Positions 30,155 through 41,205 of a stretch of DNA of 64,000 nt are shown piece after piece (within the stretch, counting starts at the first letter, position 1; each line of letters opens with the position of its first letter). This stretch comes from Locusta migratoria. Lineage: Eukaryota; Arthropoda; Insecta; Orthoptera; Acrididae. The DNA lies in NCBI GenBank assembly GCA_026315105.1, contig CM048750.1, positions 265,537,151-265,601,150 of the forward strand, in the 5' to 3' direction. Both the position numbers and the translations under genes were made by a program. The notes below the pieces were generated by a model. The model ran no database searches. It was given only the letters and a program-made list of their open reading frames with translations, and was not told where the DNA came from.

Positions 30155-31430
30155 CTTACCCCATGAAATTACGGAACCAGCATTTTAATAAGTCATGGTT
30201 GCGAAATACTAATTATGTACAGAAGGATGGAAAAGCTGGTAGAAGCCGACCTCGGGGAAGATCAGTTTGGACCCAAGAGAAATGTAGGAACACGGGAGGG
30301 AATATTCGCTTGACGTCTTATCTTAGAAGATGGAGTCGTGGCGGAGGGGCCGAGCGCATTGAGGCGCTATGCTCCGATGCGCGAGGTAATTCCCCTCGGG
30401 AGTTCGGGAGTTCGAATACTGCCTCTGCATGGATGTTTGTGCTGTCTTTACTGTAAGTTGGTTTATAAGTAGTTTGTACAAAACTAGACGGCGGGTGTCA
30501 GAGTTGAAGGGCATGAAAGGGACGTAGTGGTTGGGAAGGGAGTAAGACAGGGTTGTAGCCTTTCTCCAATGTTATTCAATTTGTACAATGAGCAAGCTGT
30601 AAAGGAAAGCAAGGAGAAGTTTGGAGAAGGAATTAAAGTTCAAGCTGAAAAAATAAAAAAACATTGCGTTTTGACGATGACATTGTAATTCTGTCAGAGA
30701 CAGCAGAGGACCTGGAAGAGCAGTTGAACGGAATGAACGGTATGTTGGAAGGTGCGTATTAGATAAACATTAACAAGAGCAAAACAAGGTCTAAGTAAAT
30801 CAGGCGATGCTGAAGGAATTAGATTAGGTAACGAAACACTAAAGGCGATAGATGATTTTTGTGACTTGGGCATTAAAATAACACATGATGGCCGCAGTAC
30901 AAAGGTTATAACTGTAGAATTGCAAGGGGATGAAAAGCGTTTTTGAAAAATAGAAATTTGTTAATATCGAATATTAATTTAAGCGTAAGGAAGTCCTTTC
31001 TGAAGGCAGTTTTGTGTGGTACTTACCTTGTATGGGACTGAAATGGGGACGATAAATAGTGCGGACATGAACAGGATAGAGGCTTTTGAAATGTGGTGCT
31101 ACAGAAGAATGCTGAAGATTAGGTGGGTGGATCGGGTAACTAATGAGGTACTGAACATAATTGGGAAGAAACTGAATTTCTGGGATTCTTCGACTAAAAG
31201 AAGGGATCGATTGGTAGGACACATTCTTAGACGTCAAGGAATCGTGAATTTAGTGTTGGAGGGGAGCGTCTGGGGTAAAATCGTAGAGGGAGACCAAGAG
31301 ATGAAAACAGTAAGCAGATTTCAAATAGATGTAGATTGTCGATCTTATGAGGAGATGAAGAGGCTTGCACAGAATTGAGTAGAGTGGAGACCTGCATCAA
31401 ACCAGTCCCCACGGACCACATCAACAATAC
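30155..31430 (+). mobile_element. LINE fragment: RT and C-terminal domain
   Basis: Plus-strand frames give RRMEKLVEADLGEDQFG (RT fingers), then an inserted SINE, then GKGVRQGCSLSPMLFNLYNE. Next come RFDDDIVILSETAEDLEEQL (catalytic FDDD in place of YADD, near 30668-30690) and the C-terminal RIEAFEMWCYRRMLKIRWVD, RRDRLVGHILRRQG and SYEEMKRLAQN. The order is that of insect LINEs with the EMWCYRRML tail. Stops and shifts throughout; the endonuclease is absent. Confidence 0.8.
30333..30482 (+). mobile_element. SINE, diverged, 3'-truncated
   Basis: Head GAGTCGTGGCGGAGGGGCCG (A box) and GAGTTCGAATACTGCC (B box), then the body to AGTAGTTTGTA. It lies between two RT blocks of the surrounding LINE. 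Confidence 0.75.
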
Positions 31431-31463
31431 CCCATGAACATACATCAGACAACTTTCATAGTA

Positions 31464-31620
31464 ACTATACTCCGTTCACCGAAACGAGAGACGAAGTTTA
31501 AACACACCGAGGCGCGTGACCAGGGGCGGACGAAGCGGAGACGCTCGCTCATTGTCGCCTCGTCCGTTTCAGGTGTAACGTTGCTATGAGTCTAGTGACA
31601 GAACAGTGAGTTTAGAAGCA
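31464..31620 (+). repeat. Inverted-repeat partner of 34800-34968
   Basis: CGTTCACCGAAACGAGAGAC and GAGGCGCGTGACCAGGGG recur in reverse complement at 34800-34968. The match is strong over the first ~65 bp and weaker for another ~90 bp. Confidence 0.6.
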
Positions 31621-31989
31621 GTACACATTTAAAATTCATTTCTTTCAGTAATTCACAAAACTGCTCAAATCTTCATGTTCGTTTAGGACAGGAAGCTGTT
31701 TGTCAGTTGTTAACCATTAGGGGAAAAAATAATGGCCTTTTCTCCGCACCGCATTTGATTTAGTATCAAACAGTGTGTGGTTTGATACTAACGTGACACA
31801 TATACACTGAGGAATAACCAACGCCAGTACATGTAACTTTTTTCGTAATAATAGATTCGTTTTATGCAAAGAATTTGTTTCTCTGAGGAACTTATAATTA
31901 CGTCTTGGATAGCTTCTTGGGAGGAACGAAAATGGAGAATGACATGCCGCAAGTGAATTTCCGTGTGATTCTAGGCACCATGTCAGGGA

Positions 31990-32125
31990 CAGCCCCGCCG
32001 CTTCCGCCGGAGGATCGAGTCATCTATCCAGCATGGAAGCGTGTGTTGTCCTTTTTAAATAGTTTGTAAGCCTAGGGCCTGATGACCACAGTAGTTTGGT
32101 CCCATAGTTTTACAAATATTTGAAG
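31990..32125 (+). mobile_element. SINE relic
   Basis: Only the B-box surroundings (GCCGGAGGATCGAGTC) and the central module (AGTTTGTAAGCCTAGGGCCT) with the ACAAATATTTGAA end are left. Confidence 0.55.
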
Positions 32126-33767
32126 AAATTATGGATGCTGATCGTTGAAAGACGAATGTCTGTCGTCTTCCATATATTTTTTATACAATTGCAATTTATT
32201 TGATGTCGCTAGATTAGCATTTTGCTAAAACTAGAACCCCACTCTTTTCAAGGCATGAGGAATAGCATATTTATTTCATGTTTTAAAATATTTGTTTCTG
32301 AAATGTTAGTTAATATTCCTAGGATTTTGTTATTTTAATAATTTATTATTGTCCCTCTGAGAATGTGTACTTGTCTTACTTGTGCGAGAATCTCGCTTTG
32401 CATTGTTCTCTCTGGCTCAGAGTCGATAGTTAGTCGTTACCAACCCCTGCTGCTGATGCGACTAAAGAGGTTTCTACACCCTTTGGTTACAAGCTAGTCG
32501 ACGAGCACTCTCCAGGGTGTGTCTCACGTCCCAACCACCGCTGTGTCTTGGGTTTCCCAGTTTCCGGTAGCTTTTTCGCACCTCCTGGCCGCTAGGTCTT
32601 CACTTGGTGCTCGGATCGTGGTGAGGTAAGATTGCTTCTGCTCTTGTGCCCACAGAGATGGTAGCGATTCGTTGTCTAGCATGTTTAACTTAGACGAACT
32701 TAGATTCAGTTTTTGGAATATTCCTTCCGATCGTGCGCGGAAATGAGTTCTAGTTTTTCAATCCAGTGATTTCCAAGAGATAAACGCGGTGTATGTGTTG
32801 CTAGTTGCAGTTCGATAACGGCCTGGTATATTCAAACCTTTTGTGATTATGTGGCGGTGCACAAACTCTGTGTAAATTCTTTCTAGCCTTGTGGGGCCGA
32901 TTTCTAACACACGATACGTTCATTTTTGTACAGTGCATTTAAAAATCTTTCTTATCGTTACCTTCCGTAAGTGATATGTGTGTTCCACATGGTTGGTTCT
33001 TAGAACAAAGCCTTCAGCTTCCACTATTGTTTGTTCCATGCCCATTAGGCAAGTAACTACCTGTGTATCCTTCTGATTACCACCAACATTTTACGATCTT
33101 CTCTCCCAGCTATTTTAATTTTGCTGTTTCTTCACCGAACTTGTAGTATGCACTCAGTCTTTACCAGTAATTATCTCCGAGCCTTGTACAACCTCCTTCA
33201 GTAGCTTGCTTATGAAATTCTATGTTTTTCTAATGGTTACATGCCGCAGTTTTTATTCTCACTTTTCCGTCTTTGTAATTATTTCACTTTCCTGTTGGTT
33301 TTTTTTTCCCAGACTGTACTTCATCCGTCTCTGTAATCGCTCCGTATTGCGTGTAGCTGCATTTCATTCGCTTCCTTTTGCGATTCAAAACATTACTATG
33401 GGTAGCATGCCGTAGTTAATTTTCTTTATTTTTCGAAAATTGAAGTTATACATTTTCATCGGTTTTCGGAACCACGTGGGTTGCAGCTGGTCACTTGAAT
33501 TCACGACACTTCTCATAAAACTAGTGCCCAGATAGTTTACTCTCAGATTGCAACATAAGAGACCGCCGTGATTTTGTGCAATGAATCCGATTTTTAACCA
33601 CTTCACCTTCAGTGGAGTGCGATCATGTAACGTAGCCGTGTGTCACCATTAGCGTGTTTCTTCGCGGTGTAATCTAGATGCAACTTAACTTTGCTATACT
33701 CACGCACCATCTCAAATCAGGTACAACAGACCTGAGCCATCTTCGCAGTTTTATTGTATATTGTATT
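32126..33767. other. No gene seen
   Basis: AT-rich start, then moderately GC-rich sequence (32395-32640) with GTGAGGTAAGATTG that resembles a splice donor. No coding frame is connected to it. Confidence 0.3.
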
Positions 33768-33950
33768 CAAAATGTTCAAATGTTTGTATTGCTTAACTAC
33801 GGGGTCATCAGTCCCTAAACTACTTATCAACTACCCTATACTAAGAACGGCACAAATATCCATGCCCGAGGGGGGATTCGAACCCCCGACCGTAGAGGCC
33901 GTGCAGACCCTGACTGGCGCGCCTCAGTCCTCTCGGCCACCGCGGTCGGC
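33768..33950 (-). mobile_element. SINE, family A
   Basis: Flanks TATATTGTATT (33757-33767) and TATATTGTGTT (33951-33961) form an 11-bp target duplication with one change. Head and B box are intact, and ~15 bp of the central module are deleted. Confidence 0.9.
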
Positions 33951-34799
33951 TATATTGTGTTGTGTGGTACCTTCGGGTTTGCTGAATTTCGCCTACGATA
34001 GCGGCGCCTGCTTCTGACTCTTTTCATTACCCTGATTTTGGTGAGTTTCGCTGTTGCATTGCGTGTGTGTGTGAGCGAGTGAGTGTTGTTTGTAAATCCT
34101 CCCCCCAGTAGCGTTAAATTCTGTGTAATTTAAGTTAATTTTAATGCTGGGCATCGTCAGTATTAGTTACTGCAAATGGAATGCTTTTTATTGTATTAAC
34201 AAAATTGGTTCCCCATTTATCTTGCGTTCGACCTGAATAAACAAGTACAGTATAGTTTTGACTTGCCTTAAATTGTAGTTTTCGAGCACCTTTCCCCTTT
34301 CTATTTAATATTGTTTTTAACCAGTGCTGAGAACAAACTCAGATGAAATTTTTTATGTTTGAGTTCCGTTGCGCCATAAATGTTTTCTTAGCCACCTTTA
34401 TGAAATAACTTTAATTGTGGTGGTTTATTTATTAATGCCTGTGGGTAATTTCATGTGAGCTGCTACGTATGTTGGCCACTGTATTATTAACTTCCCGTTA
34501 TTAGAGTAATTTGAACCAAGTCAGTTCTAAATTTGTGCCAGGGAACCAGGTATTACAGCAGGGAGTAGCCGATAGCTCTCCCGGATCTTCTGATAATTTT
34601 ACTGCTAAAATTAAGCTTTTTTATAACAGTTAATTCTTATCTCGGTACCTCCTACCAGAATTAAGCTTTTATTTCGTACAATGGCCTACTTTTAATGTAA
34701 TACTTACGACACTCAGGAGACTGACCTCCTAGTTGAGTCCCCTCTAAGTAATAACAGCGACAACTTAAGCCGCTATGAAGCAAGTGCTCCTTGAAGATG
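33951..34799. other. No gene seen
   Basis: Short GTGTGTGTGTGAGCGAGTGA tract at 34061-34084; otherwise AT-rich without recognisable coding or repeats. Confidence 0.4.
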
Positions 34800-34968
34800 A
34801 GTTTTACAGTGAGCTTTTAATGTCACTGCCATATAACAACACACGCAGCGTCTTTACATCTGTAAAGGATGCAGCGACACTGATCCAGCGCCCCCGTTTT
34901 GTGCACCCCTGGTCACGCGCCTCACTGAGTTTACAGTTCGTCTCTCGTTTCGGTGAACGCAGTATAGT
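34800..34968 (-). repeat. Inverted-repeat partner of 31464-31620
   Basis: See the left partner. The outermost shared word is ACTATACT. No target duplication is visible outside the pair, so they may be ends of one 3.5-kb element or two separate copies of a small element. Confidence 0.6.
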
Positions 34969-35559
34969 ACAACGATGTCAACAGTCCGTTGTAAGGTACC
35001 CTCTGCCATACACCGAACACAACATTACCTACGCAGTAATCGTTTCCTTGTTTTGCTGATTAGGTGTGCAAAATGTTTTGTCAAGATCGGAATAAAACCG
35101 TATATTTTGTCGAATTCCGTAACGTAATGACTCTCCGCCACGGACCGTACTAAATGGTGTGTAGACAATGGTTTTCCTCTTGGTTTGAAGGTCAAGTGTG
35201 CACAGTTTCATCAAAATCGGAATAAAACTATAGATTGGTATGACATTAATAAGCCTGCAACCAATCAGAAGGTAACTGTAACTCATATTACATGTATTGT
35301 TTTACAAGGTATCGTGAACATAATGGTCAAAGTCTGACCTCGGCCGGTATGTTATTCCACTTGTATCCAGTGATGTATTAACTGACTTTATTTCTTTTTA
35401 AATTCACGAAGCTAGCATTACGTTCGCGATTGCCTTTAACACAGTACATGTAATCTGAGTTACATGCAAAGGTAAGAATCGACACTTTTCGTAATTGAAG
35501 TCTTGATTGAAAAGTAATCACCAGGGGCCTCAGCACAGCTATCCCAATATTAAACGTGC
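34969..35559. other. No gene; short repeated motif
   Basis: Two related words, AAGATCGGAATAAAACCGTA (35083-35102) and AAATCGGAATAAAACTATA (35214-35232), each preceded by GTGTGCA, are spaced about 130 bp apart. They suggest a decayed tandem unit. Confidence 0.4.
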
Positions 35560-36010
35560 CGAAGCATTCCCTGTTCCCAGATTTTCTGCGGCTGTGACAA
35601 AAACTAGTCCTCAAATGTGTCTCTTCGTCGTCGGAGTTGAAGAGCTTCTCTTACAGTTTTTTTAGCGTATCAAACAGATGGAAGTTACAGGGAGACTTGT
35701 TCAGGCTGTAGGGCAGATACTAAAGCTGCTCCTACTTGCACGAAGCCAGAGTACACTTTGTGTGACCGTGGAGACGTGTGGACGCGCGTTTTCATGGAGC
35801 AGAGTCAATCCCTCCGTGAGCTGCCCAGGCCGTTTGCTCTTGATGGACTTGCGTAGGCTACAGGGTGTGCTTCAGTACTCGTCACTGTTAATGGTTTTTA
35901 TACGCTGGAGGGATTCCTCGGAAGGCTAAAAAAGGACGGTGAGCATCACCTTGCCTGCTGAGGGCACAGCCTTGAATTTTTTACGGGGAGGTGGAGACGC
36001 ATGCTTCGCG
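35560..36010 (-). pseudogene. Mariner-type transposase fragment
   Basis: Minus-strand frames contain SPPRKKFKAVPSAGKVMLTV (near 35935-36000), RKSIKSKRPGQLTEG and LLHENARPHVSTVTQS (near 35740-35790). These are the central blocks of a mariner transposase, where HDNARPH carries the second catalytic Asp; here it is changed to Glu (HEN). Frameshifts separate the pieces. TIRs were not identified. Confidence 0.65.
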
Positions 36011-36585
36011 CCCCTAGATGTCACACTACGTTATCCCAAAGCTGCATATTCAAATATTTCAACCGGTTTGGTTGTTAAGACGTTTCGTCTCTTTTCATTT
36101 GAACACCTCTCATATATTTACCTTCCGATGAAGACACCTTAGTCAAGAATTTCAAAAGTACTTGGAAATGACTGGCTGTAAGCTTATTAATGTTATAATT
36201 CCTATTGTTTCTGATAACAGTCATGCTCAAGATTTCAAGATTTGTATGAGTTTGCAAGCAAATCAAGAACACACAAAGGGCAATTTATCATACATGTCAT
36301 TGTTTATGACGTCATATTTCCTAAACTGTAAAGTGTAAGATGAAGTAATTTAGCAGGTACATTCACTGATATAAATGGATACTATTCAGGGCCGGCGCAA
36401 GCCCAAGTGCCGCCCCGTGCGAGCTGCTAAATTGGCGCCCCCCTCACCCTACGAATTTTTTTTTCAAAACGTTTGTGGAATTTCATTTATACAAATCTAT
36501 AGGAAATGTCAGCAATCAATTGCAATTTTTGTTTTTGCTTTTCATATCTACCTAGGTTTCGGCCGCTGAGTGGCCAGTCTCAAAA

Positions 36586-36783
36586 TGTTCAAATGTTTGC
36601 TAATCTATCGGACCAAACTGCGTGGTCATAAGTCCGTAGCTTACAAATTACTTAAACCTAGGTAAACTAACCTAAGGACAACACACACACCTATGCCCCA
36701 GGGAGGACTCGAACCTCCACGGCGAGCAACCGCGCGCTCCGCAGCGAGACGCCTTACACCGGTCGGCTACTCCACCGCGGCTT
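36586..36783 (-). mobile_element. SINE, family B, full length
   Basis: Target duplication GTCTCAAAA (36577-36585 and 36784-36792). Complete head, GTGTGTGTTGTCCTTAGG link, central module and ACATTTGAACATT end. Confidence 0.92.
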
Positions 36784-37054
36784 GTCTCAAAAGCTTTTAA
36801 TATGTGCTTACATGTAAACTGCCAGGTTGACAGTTATGTTCAGCATGACGGTATAGATGTAAGCATAAAGCATTGAGAATAGCCACACTGTACCCGAAAT
36901 ATATGTAGATCTGGAAAATAAAAACAAAAAATGCGACTGATTTGTGACATTCTCTACAGATTTGAACAAAATAGTCGCTGGGCACCAGTTCCAAAATAGA
37001 GTCAAACCTGATTGAAGAACTACAGCCAATTTTAACAAGTCTTGTTAATTTACG

Positions 37055-37254
37055 AAAATGTTCAAATGTGTGTGAAATCTTGTAAGACTTAACTGCTAAC
37101 GTCATCAGTTCCTAAGCTCAGACGCACTACTCAACCTAAAATATCCTAAGGACAAAAAACACGCCCATGCCGAGGGAGGACACGAACCTCCACCGGGACC
37201 AGCCGCACAGTCCAGGACTGCAGCGCATTAGACCGCTCGGTTAATCCCGAGCAG
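37055..37254 (-). mobile_element. SINE, family D, full length
   Basis: Head with GGATTAACCGAGCGGTCTAA (A box) and GAGGTTCGTGTCCTCC (B box), an arm distinct from A and B, then the shared central module and ACACACATTTGAACATT end. No clear target duplication. Confidence 0.85.
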
Positions 37255-37949
37255 CATGAACTTACAAAATTAACATAAATGAACATTTCTCAATTGTTGT
37301 GAACAGATAATGTATTCAGCGGAAAACCGTATACAGTAAATAAATGGTAAAGTTATAGTATGCGAGAGGTATTGTCAAACAGAAGTGCCGCTCACAGTTT
37401 AATTGTTGTTCATGCAGGTGCAGACAGGTGTTTCATGGCTCAAAAACCAAAACGTTTGACTATCACTCAGAAACGGATAGCAAAAATTTTGAAAAATACG
37501 TCAAAATCCAACTTATGCCATGCTTACGACAATGTCTTTATCCCTTGTAATTACTCGCTGCGTATTTACCCATTCGGAATACTTCTAGTCATTGCAGGTG
37601 TTGGACATGTTTGACTAGTAATGTTCAACGATTTTTATCCATAATGCGGGAAGAATAAAACACTCGGAAACTGCCATTGAAGGGATTAGCAAAATTGCTT
37701 GAGACTTAACACATAATCGCAGTATCGGACATTGCATTTGAATTTCCAAATTAGATTTCGTCTTGTGCAGTATTAGTTGTGAGTAAACGCAAGGCGCGTA
37801 ACAGACTGGCAACGCTCCATAAGAATACTGGCCGGGCGTGTACGCCAGACTGCTCCCCCCTCTGTGTTCCTACGGCGTAAACACGACGGTGCTACCACAC
37901 TGGAGAGGAAGAAATCAGCCCTCCTCCCTCCCTCCCCTTATTCAACAGG

Positions 37950-38040
37950 GGCGGCCGGCAGGTAGTCGAAGCGCCTTGCAACGGTTCCCGAAGCCGCTCC
38001 TTCCGAGGTATGGTTTCGAATCCCCTCTTGGGCACGAATG
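37950..38040 (+). mobile_element. SINE head relic
   Basis: tRNA-like GCGGCCGGCAGGTAGTCGAA ... GGTTTCGAATCCCCTCTTGG, without the body. Confidence 0.5.
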
Positions 38041-38330
38041 TTGAGTTTGTCATACAAAAGCAAAAAAAAAAAAGGGGGGGGGGGCGTTAGATTTGCCGAC
38101 CCTCGGAAAGTGCCGCCCCGTGCGACCGCATGTTTCGCCTTGCGCCGGCCCTGATACTGTTAAATATCTTGCGAATACATTTAAGAGTAAAGAAGCAATA
38201 AATTTAAATACGTTGCTTGCAGTGGCCATTTGAGTAGCAGCTGAATATTATGTATTTCACTGTAATGTTTTTATAGGAAACGCCTTTTACTACTGCAAAT
38301 GAAGGGTTTTATTTTTATAAGTCACCCATA

Positions 38331-38361
38331 CGCGTTTCGCCTTTGTCACAGGGCATCATCG
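38331..38361 (-). other. Hammerhead-like motif, Penelope-type terminal remnant
   Basis: Minus strand: CGATGATGCCCTGTGACAAA then GGCGAAACGCG. Stem II GCC/GGC and the GAAAC box are kept; the first box reads CGATGA instead of CTGATGA. Confidence 0.45.
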
Positions 38362-38688
38362 TTGGGTGTCCTGAAATATTTACATGTTTCTGTTTACACA
38401 TAAACGTTAGGTTTCTTACATATGTACAAAACATTTCGTTTCTGATTTAAAACAGTTCGTTGTTTGCTATAAAATGGTGTACTTACAGTACTTGCTACTC
38501 CACATCAGTCTCTTTCCGGCAACCAGGTCGAAAGGTTACACTGTTTTCTGAAAAACTTCGCATTTTTTCTGGTTTCACTGTTATCTGCTGCCATACTGTG
38601 TCCACTGTAGTTTGTTTTGTAGTGTTGCAAACCTTCTCAGCTTATTTGAAATTCAACTGTTTCATTGAAACTATGTTGAAGGTATCTT

Positions 38689-38697
38689 TGTGTGTGC

Positions 38698-38758
<61 letters not shown>

Positions 38759-38812
38759 TGTGTGTGTATGTTATGTGTGAATTACAAACACTCACACTCA
38801 CACACACACATC

Positions 38813-38842
<30 letters not shown>
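38689..38842. repeat. (GT)n followed by (CA)n
   Basis: GT tract 38689-38768 and CA tract 38796-38842 face each other across ~27 bp, so the strand can fold back on itself. Confidence 0.9.
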
Positions 38843-38843
<1 letters not shown>

Positions 38844-39576
38844 AAGAGATGGTGACAAAGTTTAGATACGGTTGGCTGATTATCCGTATATAGTTCGGTG
38901 ATTTTTTTTTAAATCTTTTCTCTGTTGTAAAACATATTGTCACGCTGCAGTTGACAGAATAAATTATAGCTTTTTGATGAACAGGAACCAGCCATAAATT
39001 GGTTTCGCGGCAGTTTATTCAGAAAGTACCGTTTACGATTTTTCAGTTAGGTAATTCAACGTCTGACAGCTCTTTGCATGCGTGAGAACATGTGGTGCAT
39101 TGATTTACTGCTCGGTTGCCCAACTACAAACGATAATGCACAGTTATGAATATTGGCGCTACCGTGTCTTTTTAAGACGCAACGTATTTCGAATGTTCGT
39201 CAGCAGCACTTGTTTTTCACCTGTTGTGATGTGACATGTAAAGCCAAAGGGCTGATTGTGTGATTGAGAGTAGGATACAACATTACCGCTTGAATTACAT
39301 GAAACATACTCTTTATACAGTTTCCTGCAATCTCTGTACATTCGGGATGAAACCAACTATATTTTCGAAGCATTGGGTGACAATAACAGCCCATTAGTTG
39401 AAGAAAATAACTCACTTCCCACAGTAACTGGGCTCGAAACATAGTGCTGATGAACGTGATGGCTTTAATCCTCTGAATGTCCATGTGATTGCAATTTCTG
39501 ACGTAGAGGCCTAACACATAAACAAGTGTTTACATAACGGAAAAAATAAAACGGAATTTGAGTCACTTTGTGATGC

Positions 39577-39958
39577 CACGCGTGAATAGCCTCATGGTCT
39601 ATGGTGTTCAAATGTTTGTAGACCTTATGGGACTTAACAAACTTACAAACTATTTATGAACTAGCTTATACTAAGGACGGCACAAATATCCATGCCCGAG
39701 GGGGGATTCAAACCCCCGACCGTAGTGTCCTTGCAGGCTGTGACTGGCGCGCCGCAGAACGCTCGGCCACCGCGGCCGGCGTCTAAGGTGTAATGCTACG
39801 AACTGGACATCCACTCCCACTAGAGGTTCGAGTTCTCTCTCGGGCATGGGTGTGTGTGTTGTCCTTAGCGAAAGTTAGCTTAATTAGTTTGTAAGTCTAG
39901 GGACTGATGTTCATAGCTGTTTGGTTCAATAAGTATACGAACATCTGAACATTTTCGG
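39577..39958 (+). mobile_element. Older SINE (family D/B type), split by a younger SINE
   Basis: The head start GCCACGCGTGAATAGCCTCATGG lies at 39577-39600. The remainder (GTCTAAGGTGTAATGCTACG ..., B box GAGGTTCGAGTTCTC, central module, ACATCTGAACATT) runs at 39781-39958. The break is inside its A box. Confidence 0.8.
39608..39780 (-). mobile_element. Younger SINE, family A, nested in another SINE
   Basis: Bounded by GTCTATGGTGT (39597-39607) and GTCTAAGGTGT (39781-39791), an 11-bp target duplication with one difference made from the host SINE's A box. About 25 bp of its central module are deleted. Confidence 0.88.
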
Positions 39959-40160
39959 CTTTCTGAGGCGGATATATTAAGCGAAGTATGGAGACAATGG
40001 GATCGAGAAACACTTTATCAACCACACTGCTTCACAAAAATGTATTCTTCTGTTACTGGTTTTATGTGCGCAAAAAAGTTCATATGACCACACCAATGGA
40101 ATGTCCGTCAGTTAATAACTGAATGAAAAAGGGAGAAAGAAAGAAAGGGAGCTTATTTCA

Positions 40161-40350
40161 AAAATGTTGAAATGTTTGTAAATCGATGGGACTTAACTAC
40201 ACTGGTTATCAGGCGTACAAACTACTTTTACTTAAACCAATAATAATCACACACACCAATGCTCGAGGGAGGACTCGAACCTCCGACGTTGAGCAACGTC
40301 GTGCTCCGCAGCGAGGCTTCTTAGATTACTCGGCCACTCCACGCGGCAGA
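40161..40350 (-). mobile_element. SINE, family B
   Basis: Target duplication TTATTTC (40154-40160 and 40351-40357). Diverged central module, with head and B box (GAGGTTCGAGTCCTCC) readable. Confidence 0.85.
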
Positions 40351-40582
40351 TTATTTCCTGAAAGTGAAATGAACGTAAGTGATAAGAATAAAATAACAGT
40401 AATTTTGTAAGCAAGTATTCAATTTCCGGCAAGTAAGACACAAATAATGTAATTTGTTATCAAATGTGATGCTTTGTTGCCTGTTTTAAAATACAATAAA
40501 TAGCAGTTTTCAATAAAAGATGTGTACTTGCGATTTTTCTTTTTTTTTTTTTTTTTTTTTTCGTTTTCAGTGCCGTCCACAA

Positions 40583-40705
40583 CGGGACCAAACTGCCGTG
40601 GACATCATTGCCTAGACTTACAAACTACTTAACATAACTTATGCTAAGTACAGCAAATACACCTACGCCCGAGGGAGGACACGAACCTCCAATGGGGAAC
40701 CGCAC
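40583..40705 (-). mobile_element. SINE relic, head missing
   Basis: Tail, central module (GTAGTTTGTAAGTCTAGGCA) and B-box region (GGAGGTTCGTGTCCTCC) remain. A T run (40540-40561) precedes it. Confidence 0.65.
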
Positions 40706-41108
40706 TTTTACTTATCCCACGTCTTTTAGTTACTATTTTCCGCATTTTTTTCCTCTTTTAAATTCTGCGGAGGACGTGCTTGTTTATTCTAGATTAATGG
40801 CTTTTTCAGCATCCGCCTAGTATATTAATCACAGATGGTTATTCATTTCTTTCCTGATTTTCTCACTGAATATGATCCACTACTATACGATGCTCTGCTC
40901 AAAACATTATGTCGGAATTTACTTCTTTAAATAAAGGACCTTGTTTAATATTGATAGACGAATGGTAGTCTGCTTCTTGTGTTTTGTTTCCTTTCTTATT
41001 TTCGTTCTACGTGTATTGTTATTCTTCGAAAATAGTGGAGTTCTTTCACTTCGCTACCTTTCGAGTCTAGTAGATGTTGTAATCATAGCATACGAACATA
41101 CCAACTTA

Positions 41109-41205
41109 CGTGCCGTGGACGGGATTCGAACCCGGGATCTCCTGCTTACTAGGCAGTTGCGACAAATCTTTGCGACACCCAAGCCACACGGGCTCGATAG
41201 GCATG
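41109..41205 (-). mobile_element. tRNA-Thr-like SINE head
   Basis: The minus strand reads CTAGTAAGCAGGAGATCCCG and GGTTCGAATCCCG, matching the anticodon arm and T arm of a tRNA-Thr(AGU). The D-arm side (TGGCTTGGGTGTCGCAAAG) is extended and mispaired and the ends do not close, so it is a tRNA-derived repeat and not a gene. A body 3' of it is not recognised. Confidence 0.6.

Larger units (their letters stand above)
36387..38153. mobile_element. hAT-type non-autonomous DNA transposon, 1.77 kb
   Basis: Terminal inverted repeats CAGGGCCGGCGCAAG at 36387-36401 and its complement at 38139-38153. 8-bp flanks ATACTATT / ATACTGTT (36379-36386, 38154-38161) fit the hAT target duplication with one change. 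Next to the TIRs the sequence AAGTGCCGCCCCGTGCGA occurs at both ends in direct orientation. Inside, 36480-36562 and 36890-36970 form an imperfect inverted repeat around a SINE. No transposase is encoded, so it would need a hAT transposase in trans. It hosts three SINE copies. Confidence 0.85.
38154..39576. other. No gene; Penelope-type end and GT/CA microsatellites inside
   Basis: Apart from the hammerhead-like motif (38331-38361) and the microsatellites (38689-38842) nothing is recognisable. Open frames over the GT tract are Cys-Val repeats without meaning. Confidence 0.4.

Noticed and set aside
32600..32650. Splice donor of a host 5' exon
   Set aside because: One GGTGAGGTAAG-like word without a linked exon or promoter is not enough.
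38460..38893. Cys-Val and His-Thr repeat frames
   Set aside because: Products of the GT/CA microsatellite.
41109..41205. tRNA-Thr gene on the minus strand
   Set aside because: Anticodon and T arms fit, but the D-arm region is overlong and mispaired and the ends do not pair; listed as tRNA-derived repeat.
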